DNA from: Hsuehochloa calcarea
Taxonomy: Eukaryota > Streptophyta > Magnoliopsida > Poales > Poaceae
Length of the DNA stretch: 64,000 bases
Direction of reading: 5' to 3'
Assembly: GCA_036346395.1 (NCBI GenBank)
Contig: CM070611.1
Span: forward strand, 25,244,473 to 25,308,472
This document shows, in pieces, positions 46,340 through 56,526 of the stretch; position 1 is the stretch's first letter, and every line of letters starts with the position of its first letter. The position numbers were made by a program, and so were the translations under genes. The notes beneath the pieces are model-generated. The model made no database searches and was not told the DNA's origin. It saw nothing but the letters and a program-made list of their open reading frames with translations.

Positions 46340-47491
46340 ATCACCACGCCAGACGACTGCGGACTCACTGTAGGCATGGCGACACCTGTGGCGCCATGGC
46401 GAAGAAGACGATGCCGGGCGGCGAGCCCCAACAATCTGGCCATGCGGTGCGGTAAAGCCGGTCGTGACAGCCAAGCGGTGCCGAAGGTGGCGGCCGCCGA
46501 GAGTACCTGCCGAGGCGCCAAGTCAAGGAAACGGCATCGCGGAGGAGCGATCATCATCCGAAAGATCCTCGAGCAGACCCATCAAGAAGAAGCAGATGGC
46601 ACAGCTCCCACTTGATCACGCTTAGCGGGTTCTCGCGACACACCCGCCTCCTTGTGACCCGGCGGCCACACCGACGGCAATCTCCCGTCCAAGTGCACTC
46701 AGCAGCATGTGTCCATCGCCGCACTTAAAGCAAAGCATGCCCCGCCTCGGGACAGACGAAGAGCCGAGTACTCGCAAAGGACGAGGCGCCAAGAAGAGAA
46801 CGGCCTCGATCGCTAGACTCAAAGATCGCGGTCCTCCCTTGAACTTCTTGAAAGCGTCACGAATGCACTCCACTTCCTCACTAGAGCTCCTCTTCCGTCA
46901 CCACCGAAACAACCACCCACCTGAGGCTTGTCGCTCCTTTGTGAGTCATCTCCAACTCCATGCCCCTAGCTTGCTCCACAACAGAGTCAGTAGTCACAGA
47001 GTGGAGTAGCTCCCAACACATGCCGCAGACTCGAGTTGAGACCCCGACGGAACCTCTTGGCTTTCTCAAGATCATCGTCACATCAAGGGACAAAGCGAAC
47101 CAAGTTGTTGAACTCACCTCATACTCAAGAATAGACCTCTTCCCCGAGCAAAGGTCACAAGGCAACCTCCATCTTCTCTACAAAAGAGTAGGGGTAGAAC
47201 TTCCCTTGAACCGATCAACAAAGTCCTCCCAAGTGATCGCCCTTGAGTGGCGGACCTCGAAGACAACACGACCTCCCACCAAATATCCGCTGTTGACGAA
47301 GAGCACGGATCTCTCCCACCAACTCTCTCAAAGAAAGCTGGGTCTCATCTTGGGCCCCAACCGAGGCGGGCCGACAAAGAACCCCCTCACCATCGACTCA
47401 ATCACACAGAGGTGGCTCCACTGAACCTCTTCCGCGGCCCGACCTCCACGACCACGCCACCACCACGACCACGCCCTCTACCCCTCGGCAT
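46340..47491 (-). pseudogene. Tekay-like gag, frame-broken
   Basis: The first ATG of the polyprotein is at 47491 (MPRGRGRGRGG). Later pieces include a tryptophan-rich capsid-like stretch near 47230 and the start of a zinc knuckle, CFKCGDGHM, near 46735. Many frame changes occur in this GC-rich region, so no long frame remains. Confidence 0.6.
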
Positions 47492-47737
47492 AGCTATCAA
47501 CCACAATCAACAATACACAATGAGCTCAAAGCTCAAAATAAACTCATCCATCAATAAACAACATAACTAAGCGTAAAACTATATTCGTACCTCTCTCTAA
47601 CCCATCAGTGCACTAGTGTGTCAAATTTTAGGTTAGTTAACCATTAGCAAATTTTAGTTGATTTACTAAACTAAAACAAATTTTAACAATTTTAGTTTGC
47701 CTATGTTGTTAATCTATTCACCACGGACCTAAAGCCC

Positions 47738-47750
47738 GCTCTGATACCAA
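47738..47750 (-). other. Primer-binding site, tRNA-iMet, Tekay-like element
   Basis: The minus strand reads TTGGTATCAGAGC, one base from the 5' LTR (47752). It matches initiator tRNA-Met and sets the orientation. Confidence 0.88.
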
Positions 47751-47751
47751 C

Positions 47752-50172
47752 TGTAACACCCCAGCCCAACACTGAGCCTAGAATGCCACCACACTACACT
47801 TTAAACTAATAAAGCATGACACACTATAACATTATAGCAAGAAATCATCAATAAACATATCAATGAATCACAAAAGAATATGCATAATTACGAATCAAAC
47901 GACAATAAATAATCAAGTGGAAATAACCAGATAAACAGTCCAAAATAGTATCAACCAATGAACCCAAACTAATAAAGCAAATAGTCTAGTCCAAATGATA
48001 TCCTAAACATTATTCAATAACTAACATGTCCAAGTGTAAACCAATACTGAATGAAAAGATTATCATGGCGAATGATCATGTGATATCCATGTGCTCTAAT
48101 CGCTCTCAGCTACGGCATCCTCGAAGATCACCTAAAAACAACAATAGAGCAAGGGTGAGTCCACGACTCAGCAAACACATCATATACAACGAGCAATAAT
48201 ATATCAACAGCATTCAATAACTTCATTATCATCACAGGCACTTTCATTAATATTCTCAGTCATTAATCTCATCTATGAATGCAACTCTATTCTACATGTC
48301 CACATGCACTTCTTTCACAGATATCAGATAGCGTGAGTGAATGCTCGCGACAACATTCACTCTCAAGCCCGCTCCTCCAAAAGGACCGGGGACCTCCTCC
48401 ACTCCCGTGGAGTTGTGATCATCATGATCACCTTCTCAAATGCAATGATGCTTATGTATACAAAATATGCAAAACTCCAACATAAACATCATATCCAACT
48501 TTTCATCATGCTCATCAACAAAGATATAAACATACCAATTCATTGTTTGCAATTAAACCAAATAAAAGCACAACAATAATGGTAATAGAAGATAAAGAAA
48601 ACAAAGGATCGATCATTGATCGCCGCTCACCATGCACTTGCCTTTACTAGTTGCGACGACGATCCGATTAGAAGACGGCAACAAGCACGACGCCTCCTAT
48701 ATTAAATACACCAACTTCAATACAAATTACAGCAACAAGAATAGTAATCCAAATGCTTCGCTCCTACACGTCCCCAAATATACCACGTTACGCCGTATCG
48801 AAAAGCTACCCATTGCTGTCCGGTTACTAAAAAGAGCGTAACTTTTGACTCGAAAGTCCGATCACCACAAACCACCCCATTCTGGGTTCTTTATAAAATT
48901 ATCCACTTTTTCTTAGATTACACCGCCTTCTAATTAAATCATCTAACCCTCCGTATTTAGCCCCGAAAGCCGATCTGTCCGCTTCGGAACAGCAGACTTC
49001 CAAAATTCATAACTTTTGTTTTACTCAACCAAAATGCGTGTTCTCAGATCCTACAGAACCATTGGACAATTATCTACAGCTTTCATGTAGATCAAAAACT
49101 CTAATTAAGTCATTTACTATTTTTAGTCTACCGTCTACCAAAACAGCGCCGAACGACGGTAACCCTAAAAACAGCGGCCTTCGAACATCATATCTAGAAA
49201 TCTACTTATCCGATTGACGCGATTCAATATGCTATAGAAAGATATCGAAATTATCTACGATTATCTAGGAGATGACATTTCCAAAATTTGCTATTACGAT
49301 ATCCGAATAAATCGCTCAACAGTACAACAGGTTAACCAAATTCATTAATCGGCCTTTCTAATAGACAATTATAAAACTCCACTAATTAACCTAGGTTATA
49401 AACTCTAATTAGTCTAGAAAAGTAGATAGGAAATACAATCTCATATCTTTACCCACAAAAATATTCGGATCTCTGCTTCTATTAGTCTAATCTTTTCCTT
49501 CTACCACTAATGAAATTTTCTCGTAACCCTACAATAATTAACAATTCTAATTACCTTGTTCGGCTCGCTTTCGCGCTGCAGACTCGGGCAAATCAGCGGC
49601 AACAATAGGCAAAGATCAAGGCGGTTAGCGCGCATGCAACCAAGACGGTACGGCAAAGAAGAATCTACCAGACTGCTCTACTGAAATTGTAACGCAGGAG
49701 CAAATAAGCAGGCATGCAGAAAAAAAAAAAAGCGACTAAATGCAGACGCAGCAAGAAGCGGACAAAGAAGAATGACCAGATCCTCCACGACAAAGAACTC
49801 GCCAAAGACACAAGAAGAAGCGAGGGGGGCAAAGGCGAACCAATGGCAACCACGCCAAAGAGCGATACAGAACACAGCGTTCGCGGCGGACAACAATTGG
49901 ATGGCGGCTGGCTTAGGCAAATCTCCAGGGGAACCGAAAAGAAGCTGGCGGCGGCTAATGGAAAACAAAAAGAAAACTAGGGTTTCCTAGTGAACCAAAA
50001 ATCTATTTATAGCTCAACAAAAATTCTGAAAATCCTATTTTTCCAAAATTCTTTTTATGGAATTACGCTCAAGCCCTTAATTCTTTAACTAATCAATTTA
50101 CTTGTTGATATCATTTAATTAATTACGCTCCGACGCGATTAATAATATTTATAATATTTTCAGGGTATTACA
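47752..50172 (-). repeat. 5' LTR of the Tekay-like element
   Basis: This 2421-bp copy is the same length as the 3' LTR. TATA box CTATTTATAG lies at 50003-50012 (minus strand), giving transcription into the internal region. It ends TATTACA next to the GGTGC duplication. Confidence 0.92.
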
Positions 50173-51064
50173 GGTGCCTTTTCTCTCTCCTGCGGTAGTT
50201 CCGGCCTTTGTACGGCGGAACTTCCGATTGCCCTGATTTTTCAGGGATTTGTCTCCCAACGGCTAGTTTTTGTGTGTGGGCTATATATAGCCACCTTGAC
50301 CGGTTGGGGGAGGCTGCTGATGTTGCTAAGAACTATTGTGAACTCTTTGTGAGCCTCTTGAGCTAAGAGCAAACCTCTATTCTCTTTTGTGCATGTGTTG
50401 CACTTGGTGAGATTAGAGAGCAAACCCTAAGTGCATGTGTTGCCTTAGGTAGTGGATTGTGTATCCACGTGAGCGTTGACACTTGATTAGTTCAAGTGAA
50501 AGTTTGGATTTGTTACTCTTGGTGTTTGCCGACACCTAGACGGCGTGGAGGCGTCGTGCTCGGTGACCTTCTCAAGAAGCTTGTGAGAAGGCCCGACGGT
50601 TGTGAGTGGTTTGGTGCTCGCCATCTCCGGAGTGGAGGAAGAGCAACCATAGTTGAACGAGGTGTTGGTTCGGTTTGGAACCGGTCCAAGTGTTGGACTT
50701 ACCTCGGAGGTGTGTGCTCATTTGAGGAGCCGGTCCAACGCGGGTTGGGCTTACCTCAACGTGGATTAGGGGAGACCGGCAAGTCTCCGAACACCACGGT
50801 AAAACATAATCGTGTCATCTTGTGTTTACTTGTGCTTTACTTTGAGCAATTTACTTTCTTGCTTTATTTGCTTATATATCTTGTATGATTGCTCATATTG
50901 TATTGTGTTCATATTGTCGGTGCACTTAGTTGAGCCTAGTTGTTTTAGGTTTTAATTGTGCAAAACCAATTCGATATTAGCTTCGCATTTATATATTGGT
51001 TTAGCGCGATAGATTTTAAAACCGCCTATTCACCCCCTCTAGTCGGCCACCTCGATCTTACAAG

Positions 51065-51080
51065 TGGTATCAGAGCTTGG
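51065..51080 (+). other. Primer-binding site, Sirevirus-2
   Basis: TGGTATCAGAGCTTGG begins two bases after the LTR end and matches initiator tRNA-Met. The extended form ending in CTTGG is usual in Sireviruses. Confidence 0.88.
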
Positions 51081-51119
51081 TCTCTCATTTATTAGACTTA
51101 ACCGTCTAGAGAGTAAAGG

Positions 51120-52512
51120 ATGGCAACTAGAGATTTAGTGCACCTAGGTAAAGCACCTATCTTTGATGGCACAAATTATGCTTATTGGAAAATCCGCATG
51201 ATTTGTTATTTTAAGGCCATGGGCCTAAATATATGGCGGATTGTAGATGCGGGCTTTTCTCCTCCAAAGGATCCTCTTGCTCCAACAATTGAGGAAGAGA
51301 AATGCTCAGCATCTCGATGCTCAAGCTACTAACGCTTTATTTAGTGCTTTGAGTATAGATATTTTTGATGCCATATGCAATCTCAAGAGCGCTCATGAGA
51401 TGTGGACCAAAATTCAAGATAAATATGAACTGTCCACTTCCACAAGTGAAGATTGCACATATGAACGGTCGTCGGGAGAAGAATGCTCAATCTCAAACTC
51501 CGACGATTATGAGGACTCCTCCACTTCCTCCGCATCAAGTCGATGCTTCATGGCTCAAGGTAATAATGAGGTAAACGAAAACGATGAGCCTTCATATGAT
51601 GAGTTGATGGATATGCTAGAAGAGCTCAATGAATATTTAGGAAAGGAGAAATTGAAATTCAAAGTTTTGAAGAAAGAGTATGGCTCTCTTCAAAATGATT
51701 ATGATGTTTTAAAAGATGAACATGAAATTCTCCTCCTAAATAATCTAAATAGCTCTAAGGTGGATATAGGCATTGAATGTAATTTATTAGATGATTTGCC
51801 ATGTATAGCTTCTACCTCATGCATTTCATCTAAGGTTAATGTATCCACCTCATGTGAGGATTTACTTGAAATGCCTTGTTGCTCTAAATTAGATACTCCT
51901 ATTTCCTCTATGCTTGTTGAGACTAATCTTGTAGAGGAAAATAATGAGCTCAAGGCCCAAGTCACAAATTTGAAGAATGACTTGGAAAGAAGCTATAAAG
52001 GGAAGGCCACTCTCGACGAAATATTGAGCAAGCAAAAATGCTTGCAAGATAAGAGTGGTGTTGGCTACACTCCCAAGAAAAGGGAGAATAGCAAGATAAG
52101 GCACAATGCGAGACATACGAAGAAATATGTCAAGTGTCATGGATGCAACGGAAAGGGCCACTATGCCTCGGTGTGCCCTAATCAAAAGGATGTCAAGACA
52201 AGACATTCAAAATTGAGGCAAACCGGCAAGAAGCAAGAAATAAAGACAAGTAGGGGAAACAAAGTCCCAACTTGCTACAATTGCCGGGAAAAGGGGCATA
52301 TTGGTAAACAATGTCCCAAAGGTATCACTCCTAAGCCCATTATTTATAATGATCAATATTTGCTTAGGAAGGATATTAATGGCAATGTGTTTGCTAGAAT
52401 AGTTAGTTCACATAAAACTAATACAAGGGCCATTTGGGTGCCCAAATCTATTGTGACTAACATTCGTGGACCCAACCAAGTTTTGGGTACCAAAATGCGC
52501 TTAAATGCTTAA
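51120..52512 (+). pseudogene. Sirevirus-2 gag, internally deleted
   Basis: The start ATG at 51120 leads MATRDLVHLGKAPIFDGTNY and the usual YWKIRM block of copia gag. A one-base shift near 51295 moves the frame. The second frame then runs to 52512 and holds two nucleocapsid knuckles, CHGCNGKGHYASVC and CYNCREKGHIGKQC. Between HEMWTKIQDKYE and the acidic serine-rich spacer the central gag (UBN2-like) domain is missing: the text jumps straight from one to the other. A long coiled-coil-like stretch (EELNEYLGKEKLKFKVLKKE and later) lies before the knuckles. No pol follows; 52513 onward is non-coding spacer. Confidence 0.8.
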
Positions 52513-54050
52513 TAGGTACTTGGAGAGGCATTGGAGGCTTGGCTTATTCATATAAAGATGGATGTCATCATATATCAAATTGGAGCCAAGTTTGAGGATA
52601 ATCGTTTCACATCGAGAACCAATGTCATCTCGGTAACAAGTATTTACATTGAAATATCTAGCCCCTTTATGCCTTGTGTAGGTTGCATTTCATGAAAATC
52701 TGATTAAAAGGGGTGCTCTTGCTCTATGTTCATAATGTTGTTATTAATATTTTGAGCAAGTTGGAAGTTACACATTAAGGGGGAGTGCTAAATCATAGCC
52801 ATGTATATCACATCCCTAAATGTGCCCAAATAAATTAAGTGCTAGTATTGCTTTTCAAAAATAAGCCTTTTAGCCAAAAGTCAAAAATTTGATAACTATT
52901 AGTAATTCTTTGAAAAATTAATTGCAAAATATATACAAATGCTTTTGAAAGGTTTACCAAAGGTTTTGGCTTTAGAAAAACCTATTTTAAGTAAAAATTC
53001 ATTTCTAGCCAAAATCCTACATTATAATATCTTGTTTTTGACATAAACTAGATTTTTGTGTAAAATCTATTCTAAAAGGAATTTGAAAATCTTGCCAAAA
53101 GGAAAATCCTAGAGTTGGTTATTCTAAACATTTTTGGTATTCAAAGGATTTTCAAAAGACCAACCTAGAAAAGGATATTTGATTTTCAAACTCGTCCAAA
53201 ATACTACTTTAACCTAAGTGGTCACTTTCTAGCACTTAAGTGAGTTTTTCCATATGAACCAAAATTATTCATAGGAAAAGGTTCAAAATGGTATTTATGA
53301 CTCATACAGAAAATTGGATGCTTTAAAATCATCAAAATATTTTCTTTGAGTTGTTTTGATAAATTTCATGAAAATGAGGCTTCATTTGCAAAATCAAAAC
53401 TTAATTCATAAAAATTATTTTCTTGGATAGACATTAGTCTTTTAATGTACAATGATCCTGAAGGATATTTATTTGAGTGCAAAACTAGGGATCATTTGCA
53501 TAAAAATCAAATTCCAAGTTCTTTCCTGAAGTGTCAGGATAATCGGAACTTCCGGCATTCTAGGCGCGGAACTTCCGTTTGTCGGAACTTCCGCCGTTTT
53601 ATTGCGGAGCTTCCGTTTTCAGCTCTCTTCCGAAGCGTCAGGAAAATCGGAGCTTCCGGCCCTCCAGGCGCGGAACTACCGATGTCCGGAACTTCCGCTT
53701 TTCAAATGTGGAACTTCCGATTTCCGGTAGCTGAGAGCATTTAATTACCTGCGGTTCCTCCGTTTTTTCTCTCTCTCTCCAGCCGCAGTCACTTCTCTCC
53801 CGAGCCCCCTCTCTTCTCTCCAAAAACTCCACCGAACACTTTGATTCTTCTTCGGTGATTTCTTCAATCTCGACCGATCTCTTGCATCCCCAGGGTTCAA
53901 TCACTCCTTTGCTCAAGGTATTTCCAATCCCCTTTGGATCTATACCCCTCATGAACCCTAGGTTGAGATTTTGGGGGAAAATGAAATGTGGATGAAATCT
54001 GTGGTAGATTCTTGGGCAAATTAGTTTATTCAGTATTGTATGATGTTTAT
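52513..54050 (+). other. Sirevirus-2 spacer replacing pol
   Basis: No protease, integrase or reverse transcriptase motif is present. A polypurine-like GGGGGAG (near 52780) starts a long AT-rich zone. It is followed at 53535-53740 by repeated CGGAACTTCCG-type palindromes, then CT-rich DNA. In autonomous copia elements pol would lie here. Confidence 0.65.
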
Positions 54051-54309
54051 GCATCGATTCCATGGACTCAATCCATCAAAATACTGAAAAATCAAAAATT
54101 TTCATTGCCCTAGAGTCGGCCAGGAAAATCGGAACTTCCATTTTTAGAGCGCTGAACTTCGCTAGCGGTAGTTCGGCGGTCAACCCATGAACTTCCGCAG
54201 CGGTAGTTCCGAATGCAACTTCATGAGCTTCCGATTGTCCCGAAGTAAATGTAAAATCCCATTTTCATTTGATTCAACCTTTGACACTTCTTCCATTGTT
54301 GTTCTTGAA

Positions 54310-55673
54310 GATGCCGAGGATGAAGGTGTCACTCCCGAAGCACTATTCAGATGTCAAGCATCTTCTTCAAGAAATGAGGAAGAATCAAAATTCGTAAGAA
54401 AGTGCATCAGAGAAGAATCAATATGAATCGATGAGGAGTTAGGTGAACCTAAGAAATGGAAATTGATCTTAAGGGACTCACAAGCAGATGACTACACTCT
54501 TCTACGGAGTAAAGATCAATACTCACTTCCGTGAAATAGCGACGACCCTCGATTTCATACCAAGTTTCAAAGACAAGTCTATGATCTTTTTATGGACCAA
54601 ACAAACCATTTGTCGATCACAAGTACATCAATTGGTCCTACCTCAACGGACTTGACAAATATGAGGGTACATACAGAGCTCTTTCAAATGAAATGGGATT
54701 CACAACTTTGTGGCTATAAATGCAATTATAGTGATGAGATCATCCGTCAGTTCTATGCCACAGTATGCATTCCCCCAGATTTTTCTCAGCTCACCTGGAT
54801 GACAGGAACAGAGGTATTCTTGCACAAAGCGTGCTTTTGAACATGCATCAATATCCAATAAGCGAATATGAGCAAATCTATGATGGAACAGCTTCTCCTA
54901 TTTCGGCTGGATCAATTTTATGACACCACACGTAGATTTGTCCTCGTAAGATAACAGGACTTCTTCCTATTCCCAGCTTGGTAAATAGAATCATTAATCA
55001 TACTATGTTACCAAAGAGCGGGAATTATGATGCCATTAGAGGACATGTTTGGAATATCTTGGAATGCATCATGCATGGAAGAAAATTTGATGTTGTGGAT
55101 GTCATCATAAGGGAGATAGATGGAACAAAGAATGATCGAGTCAAGAGAATAAACTTTGCACCTTACATTATGGCTTTGATCATTAAACAAACTGGATATA
55201 ATGGAGCTTTACCTTCAGCACATAAAGCCTATAAACCAAGAGAAGGTCCTCCAATTCCTGCCAATCTTAGGCGTGCTCCAGCAGAAGTACCTGAGGCTGC
55301 ACCTCCTGCTGCTGCTGCTGCTCCTCCACAAGGTATAGCCACTATGGATCAGATTTATGCCACCTTGTTGGAGATGAGGGCATCCCAGGATACCTTCCAG
55401 GAGGCGACCACTTCTAGACTGGATGCGTTTGAGGCAGCCACTTTTGCCAGATTGGATGCTTTCCAGGAGGCGACCACTTCCAGGCTCGACGCCCACACTG
55501 CTAGTCTTGACGCTCTTTCAGCCAGATTCACAGAGCGCTCGCCACTGCTCGCTTTGGGCGGCGTCGCCGCTCGCTCTCCTCCCGGTGGTCCTCCCGCTGA
55601 TCATCCTGTTGCTCCTCCAATGATGCTCCTCAAGACCCTCCTGCCGAAAGCAAGAGCTATTTGTTCTATTTAG
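54310..55673 (+). CDS. Sirevirus-2 accessory ORF, plant-transposon-protein-like
   Basis: The longest open part is 54978-55673 (231 codons); the upstream part (54310-54960) is coding-like but split over frames (FYGPNKPFVDHKYINWSYLN, IIRQFYATVCIPPDFS, TWMTG). Together they resemble the poorly understood putative plant transposon protein domain (Pfam Transposase_32-like), by memory of its TWMTG and NYDAIRGHVW-type blocks. After that comes an Ala/Pro-rich linker and a repeated coiled-coil segment (DTFQEATTSRLDAFEAAT, then further units), then a Pro/Gly tail. It lies between spacer and polypurine tract, where some plant retroelements keep an extra ORF. Function is unknown. The upstream stops and the poor frame may be base-calling artefacts. 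Confidence 0.5.
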
Positions 55674-56512
55674 GTCATTAGACCTTGTATGCAAAAATTG
55701 TAATATCTTTTATGACTACTTGGTTGTATGACTCTCATTTTGGCTATGCTATCTTTTGCTACTCTGTGTGAGAACATGTTTTTATGTCATGATTTTTATT
55801 TTGCATGAGATGTGGATGAGATGTGATTATGAATGAATATATTTATGGTTGATTATATCTTCCTGTCTCCTGTCGTGGATGTCCATTTTTACAAGAGATA
55901 TTCTGTCAAATTTTTATGGAAATCTCTCACAAGCATTGTTCTTTATGATCTCTCACATAGTTTGTAAAAATTGTTAAAAGAGAGATTATCTAAATTTCTT
56001 TTCAAAAGGGGAGGTTAGTTCAATATGTTTCAACTATCATTTCAAATGGTTCTCAATGTTTTGATTTAAAATGGGAGAATGTTATGATCAATAGGTATGT
56101 AACCTATCCTTGTTTCTCCTCTCATATCTTGAGAACAAAATTCCCCCTTGGTCATATAAGTTCAATTCATACTTTTTGTGACCTACCTCATTGTTTTTGC
56201 AAGTGGTATTGATTTGCAAATACTCCTTTTGGCTAAGATTTGTCTTGTGTTTTTGGGTGATTTATGCCAAAAGGGGGAGAATGTTTTTATCAATATTCTT
56301 CATTTGGATGTTTGATTTGTTTAGACATGCCAAAAGAGAGAAAATGCATGCATTAGATGTGTAAGGGGAACAATGTTTTCACATGCATTTTGTTTAATGC
56401 TTTATGTTTCACCTCATATGATGCATAGACATAGTTCATTAGTTTAAATTCTTATCTTATGTCTATGAATATCCAAATGTTGTTATTGATAATGGATTTG
56501 TCATCAATCACC
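55674..56512 (+). other. Sirevirus-2 3' spacer
   Basis: AT-rich non-coding DNA runs from the accessory ORF to the polypurine tract. It contains an additional tract AAAAGGGGGAGA near 56269-56281. Sireviruses often have several such tracts. It is almost identical to 37841-38684. Confidence 0.7.
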
Positions 56513-56525
56513 AAAAAGGGGGAGA
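56513..56525 (+). other. Polypurine tract of Sirevirus-2
   Basis: AAAAAGGGGGAGA directly precedes the 3' LTR (TGAAAGATC at 56527). It fits the AAAGGGGGAGA signature of Sireviruses. The other copy reads AAAAAGGGGAAGA (38684-38695). Confidence 0.88.
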
Positions 56526-56526
56526 T

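Larger units (their letters stand above)
40515..50172 (-). mobile_element. Tekay/Del-like Ty3/gypsy element, complete structure
   Basis: The element is 9658 bp, flanked by GGTGC (40510-40514 and 50173-50177). Both LTRs are 2421 bp. Minus-strand order is PBS, gag, protease, reverse transcriptase, RNase H, integrase, then a polypurine tract. LTR starts of TGTAACACCCC on the plus strand, the LTR length and the integrase tail (ATWELESRMREQYPELF) suggest the Tekay/Del chromoviruses, such as rice RIRE3. The uninterrupted site is visible at 58330-58345. Coding frames are broken in GC-rich parts although the LTRs are otherwise almost identical. Confidence 0.92.
38697..51062 (+). repeat. Sirevirus-2 5' LTR, interrupted by the Tekay-like element
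   Basis: The LTR starts TGAAAGATC at 38697 and ends CGATCTTACA at 51062. Removing 40515-50172 and one GGTGC copy leaves 2703 bp, matching the 2694-bp 3' LTR. The TATA box is CTATATATAG at 50281-50290. It carries the TGNGT-loop hairpins (38714-40130 and 50389-50448) and CGGAACTTCCG-type motifs (40175-40470 and 50200-50230). Confidence 0.9.

Noticed and set aside
50496..50888. Plus-strand frame of 130 codons in the Sirevirus-2 LTR
   Set aside because: It lies downstream of the LTR TATA box in R/U5; the other LTR copy shortens it to 90 codons with a different end.
51065..51080. Possible tRNA gene fragment
   Set aside because: The tRNA-Met match here and at the other three sites is only the short primer-binding site of an LTR element; no cloverleaf is present.
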